Shown here: piece after piece, positions 10,365 through 20,855 of the stretch
Layout of the letters: each line of letters opens with the position of its first letter
Numbering within the stretch: the stretch's first letter is position 1
Source: Phytophthora sp. 'mugwort'
Taxonomy: Eukaryota; Oomycota; Peronosporomycetes; Peronosporales; Peronosporaceae
NCBI GenBank assembly: GCA_033558025.1
Contig: JAUCEF010000018.1
Location: 1,302,001-1,366,000, forward strand
DNA: 64,000 nucleotides
Direction of reading: 5' to 3'
The notes under the pieces: generated by a model
Told to the model about the DNA's origin: nothing
What the model saw: the letters and a program-made list of their open reading frames with translations, nothing else
Databases searched by the model: none
Position numbers and translations under genes: made by a program

Positions 10365-13300
10365 CCCGCCTTCTCTGAAGACCCCGACTACGCCTTCGCC
10401 ATGGACGTTACGCCGCCTTCTGCCTTCCGCATCAACAAGTTCGACGGAGCTAACTTCCACACGTGGAAGTTCAAGATGCAGATGGTGCTCGAGGAGCGCG
10501 AACTGTGGGAAGTGACAAGTGGGGAAGTGAAGCTGGAGCACTGCCAGACTGCGGCGGATCAAGCGCTCTTTCGGAAGAAGTCGCGCAAGGCGCTGGCGAT
10601 GATCTGTCTCGCGATGGAGGATTCGCAGCTGCCGCTGGTTCGCTCGGCGAGTGGCGCGCATGATGCATGGTCAAGACTGGAAGGACACTTCGAGAAGAAG
10701 AGTTTGGCCAACAAGCTCTTTCTTCGTCGGCGTTTCTTCACGCTCATGATGGAGGAAGGTGATGATGTGCTTCAACACATCAACAAGCTCAAGACTCTGG
10801 CGGAACAGCTCGACGCGGTCGGCGCTCCGGTCAGCGAGGACGACTTGGTGATCACGCTTCTCGGGAGCCTGAGCGAGTCGTATCAGTTCCTGATCACGGC
10901 GTTGGAGTCAAGATCCGACACGCTGACGTGGGAGCTGGTGACGTCTCGGCTGCTACATGAAGACATGAAGCGCAAGGAGCAGGGTGGCGATGGAGATGGC
11001 GCCGCGCCTGGCCAGGCGTTCATGATGAGGGACAACAAGCATAAGGGCCGACCGTCGAAGAAGAACGGTGCGTGCCACAACTGCGGCAAGCATGGACATT
11101 GGATCGCGGAGTGTCCCTCGCGGATCCATGACAACACGGAACGGCAGCGCTCGCAGCGTGCCAACGTCGCGCGTGAGGACGACTCCGGCGACTATCTCTT
11201 CTTCGTCGACGGCGATGGCGATGCGGCCATGGCAGCGTCGGCGAGTGGCACATGGCTGGTCGACTCGGGTGCGACGCAGCACATGGCGCACTCCAAGAAG
11301 TTCATGAGAAACTACAAGGCCTTCACTCCGGTCGACGTGCGTCTCGCAGACGACGGTGTGGTTCAAGCGATCGGCAGCGGCGACATTGTGATGGAGATGA
11401 AGACGCCTCGTGGCATCAAGAAGGGTGTGCTCACGAACGTGTGGCACATTCCCAAGCTAACGCGCAACCTCTTCTCGATCGGGCGCTTCACCAAGGACGT
11501 CGGATCAGTGACCTTCGACAGCGACGGATGCTTCATCGCGCTGAATGGGATGAAGTGCACGATAGGTGCGCGTGACGGCAAGCTGTTCAAGCTGTGCATG
11601 ACGCCCGTGCGCCTGGACGAAGCGAATTCGGCGAGTCCGAACGGGAGCCAAGGGGACACCAAGTCGTACCTCTGGCACCTTCGACTAGGCCACATCGGTC
11701 ACGCTGGGCTCGACGCCATCGTCAAGAAGAAGCTCAGCGTCGGCATTGACCTCGGGTCCGCGAGCAAGTGGGAGACGTGCGACGGATGCGCGCTCGGCAA
11801 GCAGACGCGATTGAGTTTCGAATCGACATCGCCCAAGCGTGCCAATGAACTACTGGAGGTAGTGCACAGTGACGTATGCGGGCCCATGCGCACGCCGACG
11901 TTTGGCGGCAAGCGCTACTTCGTCACCTTTATCGACGACAAGTCGCGCTACTGCGTGGTGTACCTGGTAAAGAACAAGTGGGAGGTGGCCGACAAGTTCG
12001 CGCACTTTGTGGCGTTTGCGGAGACACAGACCGGCAAGCGCGTCAAGGAGCTTCGCAGTGACAACGGTGGTGAGTACAAATCCGACAAAATGGCCAAGTT
12101 TTGCAGCAAGCGCGGCATCGTGCAGAAGTTCACGCCGCCATACACGCCGCAGCTCAACGGAATCGCGGAGCGCATGAACCGGACGCTAGTTGAATGCGCG
12201 CGGTGCATGCTGGAGCACGCGAGTCTGTCCAAGGCATACTGGGGCGAAGCAGTCATGACGGCTATGTTCCTGCGCAACCGCTGTCCGACACATGCGCTTG
12301 ACAACGATAAGTCTCCGTACGAGCTGTGGACTGCCAAGAAACCATTGCTGGCCAACCTCAAAGTCTTCGGTTGCCACGCCTACGTGCATGTGGCGAAAGA
12401 GAAGCGAACCAAGCTGGATGCGCGATCGGTGCGATGCAGGTTCCTGGGGTACTCGGACCACGAGAAAGCGTATCGGTTCGAGGAGATCGAGGGTGGTCGC
12501 GTGCTGGTGAGCCGCGATGCACAGTTCATGGAAGACGTCTTCGACGGTGGAAGACGCGACTACAAACCCAAGGAGGCGCTGGTGGACCTTCAAGATGCGG
12601 AAGAAGGCACCACGGACAAAGATGAACAGTCGGCATTGGACGACGAAGATGAAGAGACTGCGCGAGGTGATGAATTCTTGCCCGGCAGCAAGAGACACCC
12701 GCGGACACAGTCGCTGGAGGAAGCGGTGGAGACCCCGAGTGCCAAGCGATACGCGTCAGAGAATCGACGCCAAGGCCTGGATGAGATGTCTGCCATGGCT
12801 CGAGACAACGACAAGAGCTTCGAGGCGGCGTACGTCGTGGATTCAGTGGGAGAAATGCCGACCACGTTCAAGTCGGCGATGGAATCCAACGACGCACGCA
12901 AATGGAAGGAGGCCTGCGACTCGGAGTACGACTCGCTGCGCAAGAACGACACATGGGACGTGGTACCGCTGCCCAAGGGACGCAAGGCCATCGGCTGTCG
13001 ATGGGTCTTTCGCGTGAAGGAGAACCAAGCCGGCGAGATCGAACGATACAAGGCGCGCCTGGTGGCTAAGGGTTTTTCGCAGAAGCACGGCATCGACTAC
13101 GACGAGACCTTCGCGCCCGTGGCCAAGTTCACGTCCATCCGAATCGTGCTAGCGATGGCTGCCAAGTACGGGCTCAAGCTGCACCAGATGGACGTTAAGA
13201 CAGCCTTTCTTAACGGCGTCCTGGATGAAGACATCTACATGCAGCAGCCCGACGGATACATAAGCGAAGGACGCCCGGATCATGTGTGCAAGCTCAAGCG

Positions 13301-14483
13301 CGCGCTCTACGGTCTCAAGCAGTCGCCGCGCATGTGGAACCACACCATCGACGACTTCATGCTCAAGCTGGACTTCGACAAGTGCGAGACCGACCACTGC
13401 GTCTACGTCAAGCGCAACGGCGACAGCATGGTGCTCGTGGTGCTGTACGTGGACGACCTGGTGATTGCGAGCAGTGATGACGACATGCTCAAGGCGACCA
13501 AGAGCGCACTAAGCAAGCGGTTCGAGATGACGGACCTAGGCGAGCTGAGCTACTTTCTCGGAATGGAGATCAAGCAAGACATCAAGGCTGGTGAGGTGAC
13601 GATGCGGCAGACCAAGTTCGCGCGGAGCATCCTGAGCAAGTTCAGCATGGAGAACAGCAAGCCCGTGAAAACGCCGCAGGATCCCGGACTCAAGCTGACC
13701 AAGGCTATGTGCGACGGCGGGTGCAAGCATGATGACACCATGGCAGGCGTGCCTTACCGGAACGCCGTGGGCTGCCTCATGTACTTGATGGTGGGCACCC
13801 GACCGGATCTGGCTGCGGCAGTGGGCACACTGAGTCAGTTCGCTGCAGACCCATGCCCCACGCACTGGCAAGCACTCAAGCGTGTCCTCCGCTACGTCCA
13901 AGGCACGGCGACGTACGGCATCGAGTTTCGCACCAAGGACCAAGACGGCGTCTGCGGCTACTCGGATGCGGACTGGGCGGGTGATGTGGAGTCGCGCCGC
14001 AGCACGAGCGGATACGCGTTCATAATGAGCGGTGGATGCGTGAGCTGGCGCAGCAAGAAGCAGAGGACGGTGGCACTATCGTCGACGGAAGCCGAGTACA
14101 TGGCGCTATCGGAGGCAACACAGGAGGCTGTGTGGCTCAAGGCGTTTCTGTGCGAGATAGGCGAAACCACAGAGGGCAAGGCGATCAAGATCTACGAAGA
14201 CAACCAAGGATCCATCGCGCTTGCCAAGAATCCCGAGTTTCACAAGCGTACCAAGCATATCGACATTCGCTACCACTTCGTGCGCGAGAAGGTCGAGGAC
14301 GGAGAAGTGGTGCTCGAGTACTGTCCGACGCAAGACATGCTGGCGGACCTGATGACCAAGCCCATTTCAGCGGTGCAGTTCGACTGTCTCCGGAGCAAGC
14401 TCGGCATCGAAGCACCGAAGGCTATCGAGTCGAGTGGGAGTGTTGTCAAGGAGACGCCTCGAGCAGCTGCTGTATACCGGTAG
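10353..14483 (+). CDS. Copia gag-pol polyprotein, family B, intact
   Basis: 1376 residues. Gag has KFDGANFHTWKF near residue 30. A CCHC knuckle (CHNCGKHGHWIAEC) lies at 241-254 and protease DSG at 304-306. Integrase has catalytic D507, D570 and E606, with 35 residues between the last two. An acidic linker and a PGSKRHPRTQSL segment follow. Reverse transcriptase has YVDD at 1032-1035, and a copia-type RNase H ends the protein. The ATG at 10353, inside the primer site, is preferred over a TTG two codons upstream. The frame crosses the polypurine tract and ends 43 bp inside the 3' LTR, so the last 13 or so residues are LTR-encoded. The frame is intact although this copy is a crossover product. 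Confidence 0.92.
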   Translation: MSPSPAFSEDPDYAFAMDVTPPSAFRINKFDGANFHTWKFKMQMVLEERELWEVTSGEVKLEHCQTAADQALFRKKSRKALAMICLAMEDSQLPLVRSASGAHDAWSRLEGHFEKKSLANKLFLRRRFFTLMMEEGDDVLQHINKLKTLAEQLDAVGAPVSEDDLVITLLGSLSESYQFLITALESRSDTLTWELVTSRLLHEDMKRKEQGGDGDGAAPGQAFMMRDNKHKGRPSKKNGACHNCGKHGHWIAECPSRIHDNTERQRSQRANVAREDDSGDYLFFVDGDGDAAMAASASGTWLVDSGATQHMAHSKKFMRNYKAFTPVDVRLADDGVVQAIGSGDIVMEMKTPRGIKKGVLTNVWHIPKLTRNLFSIGRFTKDVGSVTFDSDGCFIALNGMKCTIGARDGKLFKLCMTPVRLDEANSASPNGSQGDTKSYLWHLRLGHIGHAGLDAIVKKKLSVGIDLGSASKWETCDGCALGKQTRLSFESTSPKRANELLEVVHSDVCGPMRTPTFGGKRYFVTFIDDKSRYCVVYLVKNKWEVADKFAHFVAFAETQTGKRVKELRSDNGGEYKSDKMAKFCSKRGIVQKFTPPYTPQLNGIAERMNRTLVECARCMLEHASLSKAYWGEAVMTAMFLRNRCPTHALDNDKSPYELWTAKKPLLANLKVFGCHAYVHVAKEKRTKLDARSVRCRFLGYSDHEKAYRFEEIEGGRVLVSRDAQFMEDVFDGGRRDYKPKEALVDLQDAEEGTTDKDEQSALDDEDEETARGDEFLPGSKRHPRTQSLEEAVETPSAKRYASENRRQGLDEMSAMARDNDKSFEAAYVVDSVGEMPTTFKSAMESNDARKWKEACDSEYDSLRKNDTWDVVPLPKGRKAIGCRWVFRVKENQAGEIERYKARLVAKGFSQKHGIDYDETFAPVAKFTSIRIVLAMAAKYGLKLHQMDVKTAFLNGVLDEDIYMQQPDGYISEGRPDHVCKLKRALYGLKQSPRMWNHTIDDFMLKLDFDKCETDHCVYVKRNGDSMVLVVLYVDDLVIASSDDDMLKATKSALSKRFEMTDLGELSYFLGMEIKQDIKAGEVTMRQTKFARSILSKFSMENSKPVKTPQDPGLKLTKAMCDGGCKHDDTMAGVPYRNAVGCLMYLMVGTRPDLAAAVGTLSQFAADPCPTHWQALKRVLRYVQGTATYGIEFRTKDQDGVCGYSDADWAGDVESRRSTSGYAFIMSGGCVSWRSKKQRTVALSSTEAEYMALSEATQEAVWLKAFLCEIGETTEGKAIKIYEDNQGSIALAKNPEFHKRTKHIDIRYHFVREKVEDGEVVLEYCPTQDMLADLMTKPISAVQFDCLRSKLGIEAPKAIESSGSVVKETPRAAAVYR

Positions 14484-14753
14484 GATACCGGTATGACCTT
14501 CACTCAGTGGCACCTCAATCACTCCGGCGATTACGGGACGATGATTACGATGCACGTGGGTACAAGATTGTGGGTACAAGATGGGCATCGACGTGGCGCT
14601 CTGCGATTGGCTGAAGTAACTCAGTATCCAGTAGAGAATCCAGTAGAGTGTACCCAGTAGGTAGAACTGTAGGCTTAGAGGTAGCAAGGAGTTTGCGAAC
14701 TAAGGACCTAAATCAATCACTTTGCATTTTGCCATCAAGTGACCAAGCCTTTT
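14441..14753 (+). repeat. LTR, family B (3' LTR of recombinant copy)
   Basis: 313 bp, followed by TGAAG, the same flank as the first B copy at 8754. Confidence 0.9.
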
Positions 14754-16035
14754 TGAAGAACTACAAGAAGATCTCTCCGGTGGACGTGCATCTCGCGGAC
14801 GACGGTGTGGTTCAGGCTGTGGGGACCGGCGACATTGTGATGTCGATGAAGACCCCGCGCGGCATGAAGAAGGGTGTACTCACGAACGTGTGGCACATTC
14901 CGAAGCTGTCGCGTAACCTGTTTTCGGTTGGTCGGTTCACTAAGGACGTCGGGCCAGTTATCTTCGAGAGCGACGGGTGCTTCGCTGAAACGAAGAGTCT
15001 CAAGTGGAAGCTCGGCGCTCGTGAGGGCAAAGGGCTGTTCAAGCTGTGCATGACTCCGATGATGCCTGACGAGGCCAATGCGGCAAGTTCGAAGGATCGC
15101 CAAGGGGACACCACGTCGTACCTCTGGCACCTTCGACTTGGTCACATCGGCCATGGCGGTCTAGACGCCATCGTCAAGAAGGGCTACGGTGTTGGTATCG
15201 ATATGGCGTCGGTGAAGCAGTGGGAGTTATGCGACGGATGCTCACTCGGCAAGCAAACGCGAGTAAGCTACATGAAGACGTCGCCAAACCGTGCCAAACA
15301 AGTGCTAGAAGTCGTACACAGTGATGTATGCGGTCCCATGCAGACGCCGACCTTTGGAGGCAAGCGCTATTTTGTCACGTTTATCGATGACAAGTCGCAC
15401 TTCTGTGTGGTGTACTTGCTGCGCAACAAGTCCGAGGTGGCCGACAAGTTCGCGCAATTCGTCGCGTTAGCTGAGACCCAGACTGGCAAGCGCGTGAAAA
15501 TGCTGCGGAGCGACAACGGCGGCGAGTACACTTCGGGTGAGATGGCCAAGTTCTGTGCGGACCGTGGTATCATGCAGAAGTTCACGCCGCCATACACGCC
15601 TCAGCTGAACGGAGTCGCCGAGCGCATGAACCGGACGTTGGTGGAGTGTGCGCGTTGCATGCTGGAACATGCTGGATTGCCCAAGACGTATTGGGGTGAA
15701 GCTGTCGTGACAGCTACGTTCCTCCGTAATCGGTGTCCGACGCGTGCCATCAACCACGACAAGTCGCCGCACCAGGTTTGGACAGGCAAGAAACCGCTGC
15801 TAGCGAACCTCAAGGTGTTCGGTTGCCACGCGTACGTGCACGTGCCGAAGGAGAAGCGCACCAAGTTTGACGCTCGGTCGGTGCGCTGTCGGTTCCTGGG
15901 ATACTCGGAGCATGAGAAAGCGTACCGTTTCGAAGAGACCAAGAGCGGTCGCGTGCTGGTGAGCCGCGACGCGCAGTTTATGGAAGACGTCTTCGACAGT
16001 GGGAGACGTGACTACCATCAGAGGGAGGTGGTGGT
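14754..16035 (+). pseudogene. Family B' pol fragment, second copy
   Basis: Duplicate of 8754-10035 with no difference that I could see, created by the 6000-bp tandem duplication. It ends with GTGGT at 16031-16035, the left target-site duplication of the next B element. Confidence 0.85.
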
Positions 16036-16348
16036 TGTTGTCAAGGAGACGCCTCGAGCAGCTGCTGTATACCGGTAGGATACCGGTATGACCTTCACTC
16101 AGTGGCACCTCAATCACTCCGGCGATTACGGGACGATGATTACGATGCACGTGGGTACAAGATTGTGGGTACAAGATGGGCATCGACGTGGCGCTCTGCG
16201 ATTGGCTGAAGTAGCTCAGTATCCAGTAGAGAATCCAGTAGAGTGTACCCAGTAGGTAGAACTGTAGGCTTAGAGGTAGCAAGGAGTTTGCGAACTAAGG
16301 ACCTAAATCAATCACTTTGCATTTTGCCATCAAGTGACCAAGCCTTTT
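16036..16348 (+). repeat. LTR, family B (5' LTR)
   Basis: 313 bp, directly after the GTGGT duplication and directly before the primer site at 16349. Confidence 0.9.
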
Positions 16349-16352
16349 GGTT

Positions 16353-19300
16353 ATGAGCCCAAGCCCCGCCTTCTCTGAAGACCCCGACTACGCCTTCGCC
16401 ATGGACGTTACGCCGCCTTCTGCCTTCCGCATCAACAAGTTCGACGGAGCTAACTTCCACACGTGGAAGTTCAAGATGCAGATGGTGCTCGAGGAGCGCG
16501 AACTGTGGGAAGTGACAAGTGGGGAAGTGAAGCTGGAGCACTGCCAGACTGCGGCGGATCAAGCGCTCTTTCGGAAGAAGTCGCGCAAGGCGCTGGCGAT
16601 GATCTGTCTCGCGATGGAGGATTCGCAGCTGCCGCTGGTTCGCTCGGCGAGTGGCGCGCATGATGCATGGTCAAGACTGGAAGGACACTTCGAGAAGAAG
16701 AGTTTGGCCAACAAGCTCTTTCTTCGTCGGCGTTTCTTCACGCTCATGATGGAGGAAGGTGATGATGTGCTTCAACACATCAACAAGCTCAAGACTCTGG
16801 CGGAACAGCTCGACGCGGTCGGCGCTCCGGTCAGCGAGGACGACTTGGTGATCACGCTTCTCGGGAGCCTGAGCGAGTCGTATCAGTTCCTGATCACGGC
16901 GTTGGAGTCAAGATCCGACACGCTGACGTGGGAGCTGGTGACGTCTCGGCTGCTACATGAAGACATGAAGCGCAAGGAGCAGGGTGGCGATGGAGATGGC
17001 GCCGCGCCTGGCCAGGCGTTCATGATGAGGGACAACAAGCATAAGGGCCGACCGTCGAAGAAGAACGGTGCGTGCCACAACTGCGGCAAGCATGGACATT
17101 GGATCGCGGAGTGTCCCTCGCGGATCCATGACAACACGGAACGGCAGCGCTCGCAGCGTGCCAACGTCGCGCGTGAGGACGACTCCGGCGACTATCTCTT
17201 CTTCGTCGACGGCGATGGCGATGCGGCCATGGCAGCGTCGGCGAGTGGCACATGGCTGGTCGACTCGGGTGCGACGCAGCACATGGCGCACTCCAAGAAG
17301 TTCATGAGAAACTACAAGGCCTTCACTCCGGTCGACGTGCGTCTCGCAGACGACGGTGTGGTTCAAGCGATCGGCAGCGGCGACATTGTGATGGAGATGA
17401 AGACGCCTCGTGGCATCAAGAAGGGTGTGCTCACGAACGTGTGGCACATTCCCAAGCTAACGCGCAACCTCTTCTCGATCGGGCGCTTCACCAAGGACGT
17501 CGGATCAGTGACCTTCGACAGCGACGGATGCTTCATCGCGCTGAATGGGATGAAGTGCACGATAGGTGCGCGTGACGGCAAGCTGTTCAAGCTGTGCATG
17601 ACGCCCGTGCGCCTGGACGAAGCGAATTCGGCGAGTCCGAACGGGAGCCAAGGGGACACCAAGTCGTACCTCTGGCACCTTCGACTAGGCCACATCGGTC
17701 ACGCTGGGCTCGACGCCATCGTCAAGAAGAAGCTCAGCGTCGGCATTGACCTCGGGTCCGCGAGCAAGTGGGAGACGTGCGACGGATGCGCGCTCGGCAA
17801 GCAGACGCGATTGAGTTTCGAATCGACATCGCCCAAGCGTGCCAATGAACTACTGGAGGTAGTGCACAGTGACGTATGCGGGCCCATGCGCACGCCGACG
17901 TTTGGCGGCAAGCGCTACTTCGTCACCTTTATCGACGACAAGTCGCGCTACTGCGTGGTGTACCTGGTAAAGAACAAGTGGGAGGTGGCCGACAAGTTCG
18001 CGCACTTTGTGGCGTTTGCGGAGACACAGACCGGCAAGCGCGTCAAGGAGCTTCGCAGTGACAACGGTGGTGAGTACAAATCCGACAAAATGGCCAAGTT
18101 TTGCAGCAAGCGCGGCATCGTGCAGAAGTTCACGCCGCCATACACGCCGCAGCTCAACGGAATCGCGGAGCGCATGAACCGGACGCTAGTTGAATGCGCG
18201 CGGTGCATGCTGGAGCACGCGAGTCTGTCCAAGGCATACTGGGGCGAAGCAGTCATGACGGCTATGTTCCTGCGCAACCGCTGTCCGACACATGCGCTTG
18301 ACAACGATAAGTCTCCGTACGAGCTGTGGACTGCCAAGAAACCATTGCTGGCCAACCTCAAAGTCTTCGGTTGCCACGCCTACGTGCATGTGGCGAAAGA
18401 GAAGCGAACCAAGCTGGATGCGCGATCGGTGCGATGCAGGTTCCTGGGGTACTCGGACCACGAGAAAGCGTATCGGTTCGAGGAGATCGAGAGTGGTCGC
18501 GTGCTGGTGAGCCGCGATGCACAGTTCATGGAAGACGTCTTCGACGGTGGAAGACGCGACTACAAACCCAAGGAGGCGCTGGTGGACCTTCAAGATGCGG
18601 AAGAAGGCACCACGGACAAAGATGAACAGTCGGCATTGGACGACGAAGATGAAGAGACTGCGCGAGGTGATGAATTCTTGCCCGGCAGCAAGAGACACCC
18701 GCGGACACAGTCGCTGGAGGAAGCGGTGGAGACCCCGAGTGCCAAGCGATACGCGTCAGAGAATCGACGCCAAGGCCTGGATGAGATGTCTGCCATGGCT
18801 CGAGACAACGACAAGAGCTTCGAGGCGGCGTACGTCGTGGATTCAGTGGGAGAAATGCCGACCACGTTCAAGTCGGCGATGGAATCCAACGACGCACGCA
18901 AATGGAAGGAGGCCTGCGACTCGGAGTACGACTCGCTGCGCAAGAACGACACATGGGACGTGGTACCGCTGCCCAAGGGACGCAAGGCCATCGGCTGTCG
19001 ATGGGTCTTTCGCGTGAAGGAGAACCAAGCCGGCGAGATCGAACGATACAAGGCGCGCCTGGTGGCTAAGGGCTTCTCGCAGAAGCACGGCATCGACTAC
19101 GACGAGACCTTCGCGCCCGTGGCCAAGTTCACGTCCATCCGAATCGTGCTAGCGATGGCTGCCAAGTACGGGCTCAAGCTGCACCAGATGGACGTTAAGA
19201 CAGCCTTTCTTAACGGCGTCCTGGATGAAGACATCTACATGCAGCAGCCGGACGGATACATAAGCGAAGGACGCCCGGATCATGTGTGCAAGCTCAAGCG

Positions 19301-20483
19301 CGCGCTCTACGGTCTCAAGCAGTCGCCGCGCATGTGGAACCACACCATCGACGACTTCATGCTCAAGCTGGACTTCGACAAGTGCGAAACCGACCACTGC
19401 GTCTACGTCAAGCGCAACGGCGACAGCATGGTGCTCGTGGTGCTGTACGTGGACGACCTGGTGATTGCGAGCAGTGATGACGACATGCTCAAGGCGACCA
19501 AGAGCGCACTAAGCAAGCGGTTCGAGATGACGGACCTAGGCGAGCTGAGCTACTTTCTCGGAATGGAGATCAAGCAAGACATCAAGGCTGGTGAGGTGAC
19601 GATGCGGCAGACCAAGTTCGCGCGGAGCATCCTGAGCAAGTTCAGCATGGAGAACAGCAAGCCCGTGAAAACGCCGCAGGATCCCGGACTCAAGCTGACC
19701 AAGGCTATGTGCGACGGCGGGTGCAAGCATGATGACACCATGGCAGGCGTGCCTTACCGGAACGCCGTGGGCTGCCTCATGTACTTGATGGTGGGCACCC
19801 GACCGGATCTGGCTGCGGCAGTGGGCACACTGAGTCAGTTCGCTGCAGACCCATGCCCCACGCACTGGCAAGCACTCAAGCGTGTCCTCCGCTACGTCCA
19901 AGGCACGGCGACGTACGGCATCGAGTTTCGCACCAAGGACCAAGACGGCGTCTGCGGCTACTCGGATGCGGACTGGGCGGGTGATGTGGAGTCGCGCCGC
20001 AGCACGAGCGGATACGCGTTCATAATGAGCGGTGGATGCGTGAGCTGGCGCAGCAAGAAGCAGAGGACGGTGGCACTATCGTCGACGGAAGCCGAGTACA
20101 TGGCGCTATCGGAGGCAACACAGGAGGCTGTGTGGCTCAAGGCGTTTCTGTGCGAGATAGGCGAAACCACAGAGGGCAAGGCGATCAAGATCTACGAAGA
20201 CAACCAAGGATCCATCGCGCTTGCCAAGAATCCCGAGTTTCACAAGCGTACCAAGCATATCGACATTCGCTACCACTTCGTGCGCGAGAAGGTCGAGGAC
20301 GGAGAAGTGGTGCTCGAGTACTGTCCGACGCAAGACATGCTGGCGGACCTGATGACCAAGCCCATTTCAGCGGTGCAGTTCGACTGTCTCCGGAGCAAGC
20401 TCGGCATCGAAGCACCGAAGGCTATCGAGTCGAGTGGGAGTGTTGTCAAGGAGACGCCTCGAGCAGCTGCTGTATACCGGTAG
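16353..20483 (+). CDS. Copia gag-pol polyprotein, family B, intact (third copy)
   Basis: 1376 residues with the same domain order and motifs as the frame at 10353-14483: CCHC knuckle at 241-254, DSG at 304-306, D,D(35)E integrase, YVDD at 1032-1035 and RNase H. The few differences lie near 18492, 19073, 19249 and 19387 and are mostly silent. One changes a glycine to a serine relative to the middle copy at 12492. With its primer site, nearly identical LTRs and open frame it could still be active. Activity is inference. Confidence 0.92.
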   Translation: MSPSPAFSEDPDYAFAMDVTPPSAFRINKFDGANFHTWKFKMQMVLEERELWEVTSGEVKLEHCQTAADQALFRKKSRKALAMICLAMEDSQLPLVRSASGAHDAWSRLEGHFEKKSLANKLFLRRRFFTLMMEEGDDVLQHINKLKTLAEQLDAVGAPVSEDDLVITLLGSLSESYQFLITALESRSDTLTWELVTSRLLHEDMKRKEQGGDGDGAAPGQAFMMRDNKHKGRPSKKNGACHNCGKHGHWIAECPSRIHDNTERQRSQRANVAREDDSGDYLFFVDGDGDAAMAASASGTWLVDSGATQHMAHSKKFMRNYKAFTPVDVRLADDGVVQAIGSGDIVMEMKTPRGIKKGVLTNVWHIPKLTRNLFSIGRFTKDVGSVTFDSDGCFIALNGMKCTIGARDGKLFKLCMTPVRLDEANSASPNGSQGDTKSYLWHLRLGHIGHAGLDAIVKKKLSVGIDLGSASKWETCDGCALGKQTRLSFESTSPKRANELLEVVHSDVCGPMRTPTFGGKRYFVTFIDDKSRYCVVYLVKNKWEVADKFAHFVAFAETQTGKRVKELRSDNGGEYKSDKMAKFCSKRGIVQKFTPPYTPQLNGIAERMNRTLVECARCMLEHASLSKAYWGEAVMTAMFLRNRCPTHALDNDKSPYELWTAKKPLLANLKVFGCHAYVHVAKEKRTKLDARSVRCRFLGYSDHEKAYRFEEIESGRVLVSRDAQFMEDVFDGGRRDYKPKEALVDLQDAEEGTTDKDEQSALDDEDEETARGDEFLPGSKRHPRTQSLEEAVETPSAKRYASENRRQGLDEMSAMARDNDKSFEAAYVVDSVGEMPTTFKSAMESNDARKWKEACDSEYDSLRKNDTWDVVPLPKGRKAIGCRWVFRVKENQAGEIERYKARLVAKGFSQKHGIDYDETFAPVAKFTSIRIVLAMAAKYGLKLHQMDVKTAFLNGVLDEDIYMQQPDGYISEGRPDHVCKLKRALYGLKQSPRMWNHTIDDFMLKLDFDKCETDHCVYVKRNGDSMVLVVLYVDDLVIASSDDDMLKATKSALSKRFEMTDLGELSYFLGMEIKQDIKAGEVTMRQTKFARSILSKFSMENSKPVKTPQDPGLKLTKAMCDGGCKHDDTMAGVPYRNAVGCLMYLMVGTRPDLAAAVGTLSQFAADPCPTHWQALKRVLRYVQGTATYGIEFRTKDQDGVCGYSDADWAGDVESRRSTSGYAFIMSGGCVSWRSKKQRTVALSSTEAEYMALSEATQEAVWLKAFLCEIGETTEGKAIKIYEDNQGSIALAKNPEFHKRTKHIDIRYHFVREKVEDGEVVLEYCPTQDMLADLMTKPISAVQFDCLRSKLGIEAPKAIESSGSVVKETPRAAAVYR

Positions 20484-20753
20484 GATACCGGTATGACCTT
20501 CACTCAGTGGCACCTCAATCACTCCGGCGATTACGGGACGATGATTACGATGCACGTGGGTACAAGATTGTGGGTACAAGATGGGCATCGACGTGGCGCT
20601 CTGCGATTGGCTGAAGTAACTCAGTATCCAGTAGAGAATCCAGTAGAGTGTACCCAGTAGGTAGAACTGTAGGCTTAGAGGTAGCAAGGAGTTTGCGAAC
20701 TAAGGACCTAAATCAATCACTTTGCATTTTGCCATCAAGTGACCAAGCCTTTT
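20441..20753 (+). repeat. LTR, family B (3' LTR)
   Basis: 313 bp, followed by the right GTGGT duplication at 20754-20758. Confidence 0.9.
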
Positions 20754-20855
20754 GTGGTCATTCAAGATGAAGAGACGACGGATCAAGATTCGTTGCAGTC
20801 GGATGAAGACGACAAAGAAGAAGAAGACGAAGAAGCAGCGCGGGACGAAGGTTTT
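20754..20855 (+). pseudogene. Family B' pol fragment, linker between integrase and RT
   Basis: 102 bp encoding a very acidic linker (…EEEDEEAARDEGF). It continues the B' frame from 16035 and resumes after the A2 insertion at 25601. Its two ends are the GTGGT and GTTTT target sites of two separate insertions. Confidence 0.85.

Larger units (their letters stand above)
10036..14753 (+). mobile_element. Complete family B copia element, recombinant copy
   Basis: LTRs lie at 10036-10348 and 14441-14753 around an intact frame. Its left flank is GTGGT and its right flank TGAAG, so it has no matching target-site duplication. Each flank matches that of a different neighbour. Internal single-base differences also switch from third-copy type to first-copy type between 12667 and 13073. 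It is therefore the hybrid product of an unequal crossover, not an independent insertion. Confidence 0.9.
8754..20753 (+). repeat. Tandem duplication, two 6000-bp units
   Basis: Units 8754-14753 and 14754-20753 each hold a B' pol fragment followed by a whole B element, and differ at only a few bases. The left neighbour 5655-8753 is homologous to the end of each unit. Flanks and single-base differences show that the duplication arose by crossing-over between two B elements 1.3 kb apart (see findings). Confidence 0.92.
16036..20753 (+). mobile_element. Complete family B copia element with target-site duplication
   Basis: LTRs at 16036-16348 and 20441-20753 differ at one visible site. The element is flanked by the 5-bp duplication GTGGT (16031-16035 and 20754-20758). 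Removing it joins the B' frame at 14754-16035 directly to that at 20754. This fixes both LTR ends and shows that family B LTRs end in TTTT rather than CA. Confidence 0.93.

Noticed and set aside
8754..20753. The 6000-bp duplication as a pure assembly artefact
   Set aside because: The units differ at several bases, and those differences plus the flanks form a coherent crossover pattern that a simple duplicated contig would not show. Long reads should still confirm it.
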